Below, one piece after another: positions 1-7,060 of a DNA stretch of 21,499 bases. The DNA comes from Minisyncoccota bacterium. Lineage in GTDB: Bacteria > Patescibacteriota > Minisyncoccia > Phycocordibacterales > UBA1006. Location: positions 1 to 21,499 of the forward strand of contig JAJOLB010000001.1 in NCBI GenBank assembly GCA_021129535.1, read 5' to 3'. Position 1 is the first letter of the stretch. Each line of letters begins with the position of its first letter. The notes beneath the pieces were generated by a model, which was given only the letters and a program-made list of their open reading frames with translations, was not told the DNA's origin and made no database searches. The translations under genes were made by a program, and so were the position numbers.

Positions 1-1
1 A

Positions 2-1444
2 AAAACCGCACAAAGTCAGCAGGCGCAAACAGAACGCGATCGGCTATTTAAGCTGCTCGACTTAGCAACCAAATGGTACGAGGTACAGTTACGAAAAACA
101 CCAGAAATTGTTGAATATTTATTGAAGCGCGGACTGACAAAGGAAACAATGATTTCATTTCGACTTGGTTTTGTACCAGACGGTTGGCGTGCGATTTATG
201 ATTATTTAAAATCTAAAAAATTCACCGACAGAGAGATTGAACGTGCGGGACTTGCCGTTTCTAAATCTGGTTCTGGATATTATGACCGATTTCGTTCGCG
301 AATTATGTTTCCGCTATTTGACGGACGTTCGCGTGTTGTCGGGTTCTCTGGACGAATTTGGGGTGAAAATGACAAAGCTGCAAAATATATTAATTCTCCC
401 GAGGGACCACTTTTCGATAAGTCAAAAGTTCTCTATGGGTATCACACAGCAAAATCAGCCATGTCAAAATCTGATTATTGTATTCTGGTAGAAGGGCAAT
501 TAGACGTACTATTGTCTCAGCAATCGGGATATGAAAACACGGTAGCAATCTCAGGAACAGGGTTAACCGATCAACATGTTGAAATGATTAAACGTTTTAC
601 TGATACGGTTTATCTAGCGCTCGATAGTGACAAGGCTGGAATAAAGGCAACACGACGTAGTGTTATTGTTTCCTATAAACACAATATGCGTGTAAAGGTT
701 ATTTCGTTGAGGGAAGGTGAGGATCCAGCAGACACCATCAGCCGTTCTGCCGAGGCTTGGGATGTTGCATTAATGGAGCCACAGGATTATATTGATTTCC
801 GTATGAAATTATCTGAGCAGGATAATCCAGATTTTGAAACAAAACAAACCTTGGTTCATAATGATTTATTTCAGTTTATCTCATTCACAAAATCAGCAAC
901 AACACGTGATCACATGTTGCAAAAAATTGCAGTATTTTTAGGGACACCAATTACAGCTGTTCGCAATGATTTTGAATCATACAATCCAGAAGAGACCCTC
1001 GACATTATCTCTGAACATCCAATAGAAATAAAACAAGAATCTATTGATATGAAAAAAGAATTTTTATTAATGGTTCATTATCTTGATGATTCATTTTCTG
1101 AGAGGTATGAGTCTATAAAGACTGATATCGAGCAAAAGTATAAGGCTATTTTCAATACAGATATTTTTTCTGATGTAAATAATATTTCCACAGAGGAACG
1201 TTCAATGAGTATTTTTGTATTTGAGGAAAAAATGGCAGACAAAAAATTTGAATTTTTTGAGAAAAAAATAAAAGAATCACTAAAAACAATGGAGCTTGAT
1301 CAGTTGAAAATTGAATCAGGAAAAATTCAAGCACAGATTAGAAAGGAACAGATAATGAATCCAAAACAAATTCCAACAGAATTAATGCGAAAAAGTAGTG
1401 ACATTCGTAAAAAAATAGATAGTATAAAGAACATAGCAGAATAA
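2..1444 (+). CDS. dnaG: DNA primase DnaG, 5' end truncated by the window edge
   Basis: Synthesises RNA primers for DNA replication and works with the replicative helicase. The frame is open to the left edge, and the residues upstream of position 122 (a kinase-like LLDLATKWYE stretch, then YLLKRGLTKE) already match the DnaG core, so the true start and the N-terminal CHC2 zinc domain lie outside the window. Visible in order: the end of the N-terminal part of the RNA polymerase core, the DGRSRVVGFSGR segment, and a TOPRIM domain with EGQLD (bases 491-505), the GTGLT loop and the metal-binding DSD of LALDSDKAG about 40 residues on. The Lys/Glu-rich C-terminal third should be the helicase-interaction domain, which is poorly conserved. 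rpoD starts 4 nt after the stop, so the two are probably co-transcribed. This is the classical macromolecular-synthesis arrangement without rpsU. Confidence 0.96.
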   Translation, partial: KTAQSQQAQTERDRLFKLLDLATKWYEVQLRKTPEIVEYLLKRGLTKETMISFRLGFVPDGWRAIYDYLKSKKFTDREIERAGLAVSKSGSGYYDRFRSRIMFPLFDGRSRVVGFSGRIWGENDKAAKYINSPEGPLFDKSKVLYGYHTAKSAMSKSDYCILVEGQLDVLLSQQSGYENTVAISGTGLTDQHVEMIKRFTDTVYLALDSDKAGIKATRRSVIVSYKHNMRVKVISLREGEDPADTISRSAEAWDVALMEPQDYIDFRMKLSEQDNPDFETKQTLVHNDLFQFISFTKSATTRDHMLQKIAVFLGTPITAVRNDFESYNPEETLDIISEHPIEIKQESIDMKKEFLLMVHYLDDSFSERYESIKTDIEQKYKAIFNTDIFSDVNNISTEERSMSIFVFEEKMADKKFEFFEKKIKESLKTMELDQLKIESGKIQAQIRKEQIMNPKQIPTELMRKSSDIRKKIDSIKNIAE

Positions 1445-1448
1445 TATT

Positions 1449-2711
1449 ATGCCAGTAAAAAAACCAACAACAAAAAAAACAGTAGCTAAGAAAAAGGTCG
1501 TTAAAAAAACATCAGTAAAAAAAGAAACTCCTAAAAAAGTATCTAAAAAAACTCCCCCAAAAATAATGATTAAAAAGGTTCAAAAAGAAAAAACTCTTGC
1601 TGAAATAAATCGTGAATTAGAGATACGTGACGCAAAGGCAAAGACCCTTATTGAAAAGGGTAAAAAACGACGTTTTCTAACCTATGCTGAAATTTTAAAG
1701 GAATTTCCAAATATAGAGGATGACGTAATGTTTTTAGATGAGCTTTACACAAAAATTGGAGACGCCGAAATTGATATCGTAGAAGGTTCAGCATCATCAG
1801 GTGGTGGAGGTTTATTAGATCTAGACATGTCTGATGAGGACCTATTGGCAAAGGATTTTTCTACAAAAAAATCCCCAGCAACAAAGGATTCTATTCAAAT
1901 GTATCTACGGGAAATTGGTCAATATTCATTGATTAAGTCTGCCGAGGAGGTTTCTTTGGCAAAACGAATCGAAGCAGGAGACGAAGAGGCTAAAAATTTA
2001 TTAGCAAAGGCAAATCTGCGCTTGGTTGTATCGCTTGCTAAAAAATATGTTGGACGTTCTCCTGATTTAACCTTGTTAGATTTAATCCAGGAAGGGAACA
2101 TTGGATTGTTCAAGGCTGTCGAGAAATTTGACTGGAAACGTGGTTATAAATTTTCAACATATGCAACATGGTGGATTAGACAATCTATTACACGAGCGCT
2201 AGCCGACCAATCACGAACCATTCGAATCCCGGTTCATATGGTGGAGACTATTTCTAAATATAAGCGAACCTACAAGAGAATGGCTCAGGAAATGGGGCGT
2301 GATCCGTTACCAGAGGAAATCGCAAAGGAAATGGAGTTTGATATCGAAAAGATTAATTTAATTGGTAAAATTAATCAAACAACAATGTCTTTGGAGGAAC
2401 CAATTGGTTCTGACGACGATGGAAAATCATCACGCGGAGAATTTATTGCTGATGAAAAAATTCCATCACCAGATCGTGCTTCATCTAGACAAATCCTTAC
2501 TGAGCAATTGTCAGTAATATTGAATGAATTGACTGAAAAGGAGCGTGTAATTATTGAATTACGTTATGGGTTAATTGACGGTATTACACATACATTGGAA
2601 GAGGTTGGTAGAAAATTTGACGTAACACGTGAACGTATTCGTCAAATCGAGGCAAAGGTTCATGAGAAGATTCGAATGAATGAAAAAATCAAGAAGCTTC
2701 AAGACTATTAG
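1449..2711 (+). CDS. rpoD: RNA polymerase primary sigma factor (sigma-70 / RpoD)
   Basis: Directs RNA polymerase to housekeeping promoters. The 420-aa protein shows a Lys-rich N-terminal tail (residues 1-48, about 20 Lys), a region 1.1-like segment (residues 78-113, LTYAEILKEFPN to IDIVEG), and region 1.2 (147-158, DSIQMYLREIG). Region 2 follows with LLDLIQEGNIGLFKAVEKFD and YKFSTYATWWIRQSI (about 209-247, -10 recognition). Region 3 is HMVETISKYKR onward, and region 4 carries the helix-turn-helix (about 379-402, HTLEEVGRKF then VTRERIRQIE) for -35 contact. The E. coli-type non-conserved insert between 1.2 and 2 is absent. The start is chosen for its position 4 nt after dnaG and the TATTATG context; there is no Shine-Dalgarno sequence. 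A clear terminator follows. The extended -10 boxes seen across the window fit recognition by this factor. Confidence 0.97.
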   Translation: MPVKKPTTKKTVAKKKVVKKTSVKKETPKKVSKKTPPKIMIKKVQKEKTLAEINRELEIRDAKAKTLIEKGKKRRFLTYAEILKEFPNIEDDVMFLDELYTKIGDAEIDIVEGSASSGGGGLLDLDMSDEDLLAKDFSTKKSPATKDSIQMYLREIGQYSLIKSAEEVSLAKRIEAGDEEAKNLLAKANLRLVVSLAKKYVGRSPDLTLLDLIQEGNIGLFKAVEKFDWKRGYKFSTYATWWIRQSITRALADQSRTIRIPVHMVETISKYKRTYKRMAQEMGRDPLPEEIAKEMEFDIEKINLIGKINQTTMSLEEPIGSDDDGKSSRGEFIADEKIPSPDRASSRQILTEQLSVILNELTEKERVIIELRYGLIDGITHTLEEVGRKFDVTRERIRQIEAKVHEKIRMNEKIKKLQDY

Positions 2712-2712
2712 T

Positions 2713-2737
2713 AAAAACGAGAAATATTCTCGTTTTT
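2713..2737 (+). terminator. Terminator of dnaG-rpoD
   Basis: AAAAACGAGA (2713-2722) pairs perfectly with TCTCGTTTTT (2728-2737) around the loop AATAT. It begins 2 nt after the rpoD stop. The A and T tracts on the two arms make it potentially bidirectional. Confidence 0.8.
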
Positions 2738-2749
2738 AATTTTATATTT

Positions 2750-2764
2750 TGATATACTAAAAAT
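2750..2764 (+). promoter_or_regulatory. Extended -10 promoter for the M24 peptidase, leaderless
   Basis: TGA-TATACT (2750-2758) is an extended -10 box. Exactly 6 nt separate it from the ATG at 2765, so the predicted +1 is the A of the start codon. The -35 region falls inside the preceding terminator and is not conserved. Confidence 0.7.
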
Positions 2765-3478
2765 ATGAATATTAAATTAGAATCGATAGTAGAGGTTCAA
2801 CGTGCGACTGAACAAGCAATGAAAAAAGTAATTGATTATCTAAAAAATTCTGAAAAACCAAATTCTGAAACTGCACATAAAATTATTGATGATATATTAA
2901 ATATATATAATTGTGAATCTCCTGAAAATCATATTGTTGCTGGTGGTGTTCAGGCGATTGACCCTCATGAAGAAGGCTTCGGGAATTTAACACCTGGCAC
3001 AGCAATTGTTATCGACATCTATCCACGTTCCAGAGAAACAGGATTTTTTGCTGATATGACACGTACGGTCTGTATTGGAAAATCATCCGCTAAATTAAAT
3101 AAAATGTATGACAGTGTTTTAGAAGCACAGAATATTGCTATTAAAATGCTAAAACCAGGAAGAAAATGTATTGATATTCAAAAAAAGGTTGAAAAATATT
3201 TTGAAAAAAATGGCTATAAAACTTTTGGAAAAGGGAAAGAATTTAAATATTCAGAAGGGTTTGTGCACGGCGTTGGTCATGGTGTTAGTGACATACTTCA
3301 TGATTTACCTCGTATAGGTAGAGATACAGATGATATTTTAAAGGAAGGGGATATTATAACCATTGAACCTGGTCTTTATTACAAGGATATTGGAGGTATA
3401 CGTATCGAAGACCTATTTTTGATTACAATTTCTGGATCTAAAAGAATTACTAATTTCTCTAATAAATTTGAAATTTAA
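2765..3478 (+). CDS. M24-family metallopeptidase (Xaa-Pro aminopeptidase/dipeptidase-like), catalytic domain only
   Basis: A pita-bread metallopeptidase of 237 aa, predicted to cleave N-terminal residues or dipeptides next to proline. All five expected dinuclear metal ligands can be seen: D84 (IVIDIYPR), D97 (ADMTRT), H172 (FVHGVGHGV), E201 (TIEPGLYY) and E215 (IRIEDL). The auxiliary histidines H168 and H179 match the aminopeptidase P pattern. The creatinase-type N-terminal domain is missing, so this is a minimal version. The DIYPR, EPGLYY and GGIRIEDL motifs favour the Xaa-Pro branch over methionine aminopeptidase. No signal peptide is seen, so it should be cytoplasmic. The start is fixed by a leaderless promoter. 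The stop overlaps the next ATG by one base (TAATG), suggesting translational coupling to the GH3 hydrolase. The true substrate cannot be read from the sequence. Confidence 0.88.
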   Translation: MNIKLESIVEVQRATEQAMKKVIDYLKNSEKPNSETAHKIIDDILNIYNCESPENHIVAGGVQAIDPHEEGFGNLTPGTAIVIDIYPRSRETGFFADMTRTVCIGKSSAKLNKMYDSVLEAQNIAIKMLKPGRKCIDIQKKVEKYFEKNGYKTFGKGKEFKYSEGFVHGVGHGVSDILHDLPRIGRDTDDILKEGDIITIEPGLYYKDIGGIRIEDLFLITISGSKRITNFSNKFEI

Positions 3479-4644
3479 TGAAAACAATTCCTAAAATTAT
3501 ATTATTTATACTGATTGTCTTTACGATAGGATTTTTCAGTTTGAAATATATTAATCAAAAATATGTTACCCAACCATTAGTTTTTGAAAATACAGAGTGG
3601 TTGGAGTGGAACTATTTTGATTTTGGAAAAGGTAATAAAAATCTTGAAAATTTTGCAGATAATATCGTTTCAAAATTATCTGATGAACAACTCGCGGGAA
3701 TGGTTTTAATGCCAGCGCTTGAAAAACATTCTGATATTAATAATTTTGCAGAATTATTTAAAAAATATCATCTAGGTGGATACATGGTTTTAGGCAGGGA
3801 AGTCCGCTCTACTGAACAAAATCTAATTAATAAAAATATTAATTCTGATCTACCTGTATTGGTGGCGGTTGATGCGGAGCCATCATTGTTAAAAAACCGT
3901 TTGCCTGGATTGAGTTTTAAAAACGAAACCCAGAACCTAAACAGCGATAAAAAAATAAATTATTCTGTAAATAGAATTTCAAAATATTTGAAACAGAAAT
4001 CAGTAAATATTAATTTTGCACCCGTATATGATAATGGAAAGAATAAGGTTGTGATTGGAGATCGTGCATTTTCTACAGATAATGAGATTGTAAAACAGCG
4101 TGCACAGTTATTTGCAAACATCACGTACGAAAATAATATTTTTCCAACCGCAAAACATTTTCCGGGACATGGAAATGTTATAGGCGATACACACAAAATA
4201 CTCTCTACAATAAATGGTGAAATGGAGGAGTTGGAAAATTTTAAACACGCAATAGATAATAATATTCCTATTATTATGGTTGGACATTTAGCTGTTGAAA
4301 ATAATAAAAAATGGAACACCAATGGAAAACCTGCTACATTATCGAGAAATATTATGATTGATTTGTTACGTAACGATTTGAGTTTTGACGGGATTATTAT
4401 TACTGACGCCATGAATATGGGTGCATTAAATAATTTTGACCATGTCGAATTGCAAGCCTTGAAATCTGGCGCTGACATTGTTTTAATGCCACGAAACATT
4501 CACTCTGCATATTCAGATATCTTGCGCGAGATAAAAAATAATCCAGAATTTAAAATAGCTCTTTTAGAGAAAGTGCAACGTATTGTAAAAATGAGGTACG
4601 TGATTAAAAGTTCTCATATAGTTACAAATAAAAAATCTGCCTAA
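3478..4644 (+). CDS. GH3-family beta-N-acetylhexosaminidase (NagZ-like), membrane-anchored
   Basis: Predicted to hydrolyse beta-linked N-acetylglucosamine in peptidoglycan fragments. The 388-aa protein has an N-terminal hydrophobic segment (about residues 7-23) after positive residues, which is a signal anchor or uncleaved signal peptide, so the catalytic domain should face outside. The GH3 TIM-barrel motifs are present: LVAVDAEP (128-135), KHFPGHG (226-232) with DTH (237-239), the flexible loop supplying the NagZ-type acid/base dyad, and the aspartate nucleophile D310 in IITDAMNMGA. The C-terminal beta-sandwich domain of longer GH3 enzymes is absent, as in NagZ. The gene overlaps the M24 gene by 1 nt at the start, and its stop overlaps the stop of the convergent dsbB-like gene. 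The last five residues (NKKSA) are encoded by the terminator stem. The family is secure; the exact substrate is inferred. Confidence 0.9.
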   Translation: MKTIPKIILFILIVFTIGFFSLKYINQKYVTQPLVFENTEWLEWNYFDFGKGNKNLENFADNIVSKLSDEQLAGMVLMPALEKHSDINNFAELFKKYHLGGYMVLGREVRSTEQNLINKNINSDLPVLVAVDAEPSLLKNRLPGLSFKNETQNLNSDKKINYSVNRISKYLKQKSVNINFAPVYDNGKNKVVIGDRAFSTDNEIVKQRAQLFANITYENNIFPTAKHFPGHGNVIGDTHKILSTINGEMEELENFKHAIDNNIPIIMVGHLAVENNKKWNTNGKPATLSRNIMIDLLRNDLSFDGIIITDAMNMGALNNFDHVELQALKSGADIVLMPRNIHSAYSDILREIKNNPEFKIALLEKVQRIVKMRYVIKSSHIVTNKKSA

Positions 4645-4654
4645 GCAGATTTTT
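4631..4654. terminator. Bidirectional terminator between nagZ-like and dsbB-like genes
   Basis: AAAAATCTGC (4631-4640) pairs with GCAGATTTTT (4645-4654), with the loop CTAA. The loop is exactly the overlap of the two stop codons (TAA on +, TAG on -). The stems lie inside both coding sequences, and T tracts occur in both directions. Confidence 0.85.
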
Positions 4655-5189
4655 TATTTCGCATACTATACAAAACTAATATAAATATAAATAATGTTGC
4701 AGATGCTAATGGAAAGGTAATATATCCAAATTCTAACATATGAATTTGTGAACATGCAGCATCAGCTCCTGCGACGCAGTCAGCCTCTGGAATAATATTT
4801 GTAATATCTAGTTGTTCATTTACTTGATATAGCGCAATGAGTAATCCCAGAATTGATAACCATAATGTATAGGTCCATACTTTAAAATCATGTTTCCATG
4901 CGGCAATAAACATAATAAGCGCTTGTGGATAGATAAAGATTCGTTGAACCCAACATAGTTTACATGGCTCAATATGATAGATATCAGAAAATATCAACGA
5001 TCCAATAATTGCAAATAATGCGGTAAATCCGGCGAACCACATTCCATAATCTGCAAAGAGACTGTCAATCCACGTAATAGATTTTTTAGTAATCTTTTTG
5101 TAGATTAAATAAATAATTAATGCAACAATTCCAATTTGTAAAACCAAAACTCCAATCCCTAATATTTTTTGAAATAAATAGATATTCAT
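4641..5189 (-). CDS. DsbB-like disulfide bond formation membrane protein
   Basis: Predicted to reoxidise a DsbA-type thiol oxidase and pass electrons to quinone in the membrane. From the chosen start (MNIYLFQKIL, 182 aa) there are about five hydrophobic segments (8-30, 50-69, 83-98, 105-122, 155-176). The quinone-side CxxC is C76-C79 in EPCKLCWVQR, and the second cysteine pair is C138 and C146 before SQIHMLEFGYITFP, a typical DsbB layout. A longer reading from 5240 adds 17 residues. The start at 5189 is preferred because a TATAAT box lies 7 nt upstream on the minus strand, as at other leaderless genes here, and that box would fall inside the longer reading. No dsbA gene is in the window. Its likely clients are exported cysteine-bearing proteins, such as the pilin encoded at 9664. 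Confidence 0.9.
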   Translation of the reverse strand: MNIYLFQKILGIGVLVLQIGIVALIIYLIYKKITKKSITWIDSLFADYGMWFAGFTALFAIIGSLIFSDIYHIEPCKLCWVQRIFIYPQALIMFIAAWKHDFKVWTYTLWLSILGLLIALYQVNEQLDITNIIPEADCVAGADAACSQIHMLEFGYITFPLASATLFIFILVLYSMRNKKSA

Positions 5190-5202
5190 AATTTTTATTA
5201 TA
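5190..5202 (-). promoter_or_regulatory. Leaderless -10 promoter of the dsbB-like gene
   Basis: On the minus strand TATAAT (5202-5197) is followed by seven bases (AAAAATT) and then ATG (5189-5187). TG lies two bases upstream of the hexamer rather than one. This decides the start of the gene. Confidence 0.6.
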
Positions 5203-5252
5203 AACATTACATTGATAAATACAATGTTATTACTTGTCATTTAGACTTTTTC

Positions 5253-5261
5253 TGGTAGTAT
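5253..5261 (+). promoter_or_regulatory. Candidate extended -10 promoter of the ribosomal protein operon
   Basis: TGG-TAGTAT (5253-5261) is the best extended -10 upstream of rpsN. The predicted start near 5268 would give a leader of about 165 nt, in contrast to the leaderless genes around it. No clear -35 is seen. Confidence 0.45.
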
Positions 5262-5267
5262 TGAGCG

Positions 5268-5432
5268 AGCTAGGTGCAATCCGTGTCTATATGATAAAGC
5301 CTTTATTTATAAGGGAATTAGCATATGCATAGCGCGATATTGTCTTGGCCAAAAATTCATTTTGAATTTTTGATTAAAAGAAAATGCTTTTAAGACTGTC
5401 TTTCAGTTTTTTCAGCACATTTAAATTATTAT
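5268..5432 (+). promoter_or_regulatory. Structured leader of the rpsN-secY operon (attenuator candidate)
   Basis: The stretch upstream of rpsN holds three consecutive hairpins. They are AAAAATTCA/TGAATTTTT with a TTT loop (5351-5371), TTAAAAG/CTTTTAA with a 6-nt loop (5374-5393), and ACTG/CAGT extendable with A-T and G-U pairs (about 5392-5410). The last runs into a T tract (5407-5412), so it looks like an intrinsic terminator placed before the operon. A 13-codon reading frame (MIKPLFIRELAYA, 5291-5332) lies in the 5' part and could be a leader peptide or chance. A role in ribosomal protein autoregulation is inference; no known leader class was recognised. Confidence 0.45.
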
Positions 5433-5618
5433 ATGGCAAAAAAATCAGTTATCGCACGATCATTGAAAAAGCCAAAATTTTCAACACGAATCGTAAATCG
5501 ATGTTTCAAATGTGGACGTAAACACGGATACATGCGAGATTTTGATTTATGTCGAATTTGCTTTCGAGAGCTAGCAAACGAGGGAAAAATTCCTGGTGTT
5601 CGAAAATCTTCTTGGTAA
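5433..5618 (+). CDS. rpsN: Small ribosomal subunit protein uS14 (zinc-binding type)
   Basis: A 30S head protein of 61 aa, the short zinc-ribbon form (type Z). Four cysteines, C24-x2-C27 and C40-x2-C43, bind zinc. The C-terminal GKIPGVRKSSW is the canonical uS14 ending. It is the first gene of a seven-gene ribosomal run. uL5, which normally precedes it in the spc operon, is not here; upstream is a divergent dsbB-like gene. Arg codons are 7 CGA and 1 CGT. The ATG is in an AT-rich context without Shine-Dalgarno. Confidence 0.97.
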   Translation: MAKKSVIARSLKKPKFSTRIVNRCFKCGRKHGYMRDFDLCRICFRELANEGKIPGVRKSSW

Positions 5619-5635
5619 AACGAATTATCGTTTTT
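5617..5635 (+). terminator. Weak hairpin after rpsN (partial terminator or processing site)
   Basis: AAAACGA (5617-5623) pairs with TCGTTTT (5628-5634), loop ATTA, starting within the rpsN stop codon and followed by one more T. The rest of the operon continues, so it can at most be leaky. A second small hairpin, AAGAAT/ATTCTT (5650-5666), follows before rpsH. Confidence 0.35.
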
Positions 5636-5681
5636 AAAATGATTAACTCAAGAATTTTATATTCTTAAACTAAAAAATATT

Positions 5682-6071
5682 ATGGACAAAATCGCAGATA
5701 TGCTTGTCGCGATTAAAAATGCAGGAAATGCAGGTAAAGAATCATTAACGGTTCCTTACTCAAATTACCGAGCAGATATCGCACGAGCCCTTTTTCAGGA
5801 AGGATATGTAAAATCATATTCTCAAAAGAAAATGAAAAAAGGAGACCGATTAGAAATCGACGTTCTTTATAAAAAGGACAAATCTCCACGTATTTCGTAC
5901 GTTAAACGAATCTCAAAACCATCACGACGATTATATACAGGTACAAAAGGAATTTATACTGTACGACAAGGTTTTGGTACTTTGTTCCTATCAACCCCAA
6001 AAGGGATTTTGACAGGTGACGAGGCTAAAACAGAAATGGTTGGAGGAGAAATGTTATTCGAAATTGCCTAG
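5682..6071 (+). CDS. rpsH: Small ribosomal subunit protein uS8
   Basis: Binds the central domain of 16S rRNA and in enterobacteria represses the spc operon. The 129-aa protein has the family N-terminus (MDKIADMLVAIKNA), a central YVKRISKPSRRLY, and a C-terminal KGILTGDEAKTEMVGGEMLFEIA that matches the conserved STxKGimtdxeAr...GGE pattern. It lies 63 nt after rpsN and 18 nt before rplF. The start context is AATATTATG with no SD. Seven of its eight arginines use CGA. Confidence 0.97.
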   Translation: MDKIADMLVAIKNAGNAGKESLTVPYSNYRADIARALFQEGYVKSYSQKKMKKGDRLEIDVLYKKDKSPRISYVKRISKPSRRLYTGTKGIYTVRQGFGTLFLSTPKGILTGDEAKTEMVGGEMLFEIA

Positions 6072-6089
6072 GCAATAAATTAAATTATT

Positions 6090-6626
6090 ATGTCACGACT
6101 TGCTAAACAACCAATCGCTATTCCAGCAGGAGTAGAAGCATCAATTACAGACGGAAACGTTGTATTAAAAGGTGCAAAAGGAGAATTGTCACGAGTTTTC
6201 AAAACAGACGTTATTTCAGTCGAATTAAAAGACGGAGCATTTGTTTTGGGGCTAGCCACAGAATCAGTATTCTCAAAAGCTCTTATCGGAACATATGCAT
6301 CACATTTGATGAATATGTTAGAAGGAGTCACCAAGGGTTTTGAAAAAAAACTAATTGTAGAAGGGGTTGGATTCCGATCAGAAGTGAAAGGAAAACAATT
6401 GCACATGCAATTAGGGTTTTCACACCCAGTTGTAATGGAAATTCCAGAGGGAATTACTGCTACTGCTGAAAAAAATCTTATTACCATAACTGGTAATGAT
6501 AAAGAGCGAACAAATCAATTTGCAGCTCAGATTCGAGCTAAAAAGAAACCTGAACCTTACAAAGGGAAAGGAATTCGTTATGAAGGTGAAATTATTCGAC
6601 GTAAACAAGGTAAGAAATCTGCTTAA
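6090..6626 (+). CDS. rplF: Large ribosomal subunit protein uL6
   Basis: A 50S protein near the factor-binding and sarcin-ricin region, of 178 aa, normal for the family. Recognisable are the N-terminal MSRLAKQPIAIPAGV, the centre (MLEGVTKGFEKKLIVEGVGFR) and the C-terminal KKPEPYKGKGIRYEGEIIRRKQGK signature. It is in operon order after uS8 and before uL18. The C-terminal KKSA matches, probably by chance, the end of two other proteins in the window. Start context is TTATTATG. Confidence 0.97.
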   Translation: MSRLAKQPIAIPAGVEASITDGNVVLKGAKGELSRVFKTDVISVELKDGAFVLGLATESVFSKALIGTYASHLMNMLEGVTKGFEKKLIVEGVGFRSEVKGKQLHMQLGFSHPVVMEIPEGITATAEKNLITITGNDKERTNQFAAQIRAKKKPEPYKGKGIRYEGEIIRRKQGKKSA

Positions 6627-6653
6627 TCGCATAGATCTTAATTCAAAAATATT

Positions 6654-7004
6654 ATGAATAATTCACAATACAAGTCTCAAAAAAGAGCGAGAAGGCACGC
6701 AAAAATACGTGCAAAAATTAACGGAACTGCTGAACGTCCACGACTATCAGTGTTTCGTTCAAATAAATCAATTTACGCACAGCTTATTAATGATGAAACA
6801 GGAGAAACATTAGCCTCTGCAACAGATGTTAAGGATTCAAAAGGGACAAACACAGAGCGGGCTGCAAGCGTAGGGAAGGCAATTGCAAAAGCTGCATCTG
6901 CCAAGAATATTACAAATGTAGTTTTCGATCGAGGAGGATATTTATTTGCTGGACGTGTAAAAGCTCTTGCAGAAGCCGCTCGAGAAGCTGGACTAAAATT
7001 TTAG
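6654..7004 (+). CDS. rplR: Large ribosomal subunit protein uL18
   Basis: Binds 5S rRNA in the central protuberance. The 116 aa show the basic N-terminus (KSQKRARRHAKIRAKINGT), the RPRLSVFRSNKSIYAQLIND motif, and the C-terminal VVFDRGGYLFAGRVKALAEAAREAGLKF. Length and order are canonical. It starts 27 nt after rplF in an AATATTATG context. Confidence 0.97.
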   Translation: MNNSQYKSQKRARRHAKIRAKINGTAERPRLSVFRSNKSIYAQLINDETGETLASATDVKDSKGTNTERAASVGKAIAKAASAKNITNVVFDRGGYLFAGRVKALAEAAREAGLKF

Positions 7005-7029
7005 TCTAAGATTTCAAATTTTAATCAAT

Positions 7030-7043
7030 TTCCAATATTGGAA
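7030..7043. repeat. Perfect 14-bp palindrome between rplR and rpsE
   Basis: TTCCAATATTGGAA in the 56-nt gap before rpsE is an exact inverted repeat. It could be a short RNA hairpin or a protein site. No T tract follows, so it is not a terminator. Confidence 0.4.
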
Positions 7044-7060
7044 GTAACTATCTAAATATA

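Noticed and set aside
2765..3478. Methionine aminopeptidase (map), often found near secY or rpoD
   Set aside because: Metal ligands are shared by all M24 enzymes, but DIYPR, EPGLYY and the HGVGHG plus LHD pattern fit the Xaa-Pro branch better.
3960..4499. 179-codon open frame antisense to the GH3 gene
   Set aside because: The encoded protein has no recognisable motif, and it lies wholly inside a well-supported gene on the other strand with all GH3 motifs. It is a shadow of AT-rich codon usage.
5291..5332. 13-codon frame MIKPLFIRELAYA in the ribosomal leader as a real gene
   Set aside because: It has no supporting start signal and is too short to judge. It is mentioned only as part of the leader.
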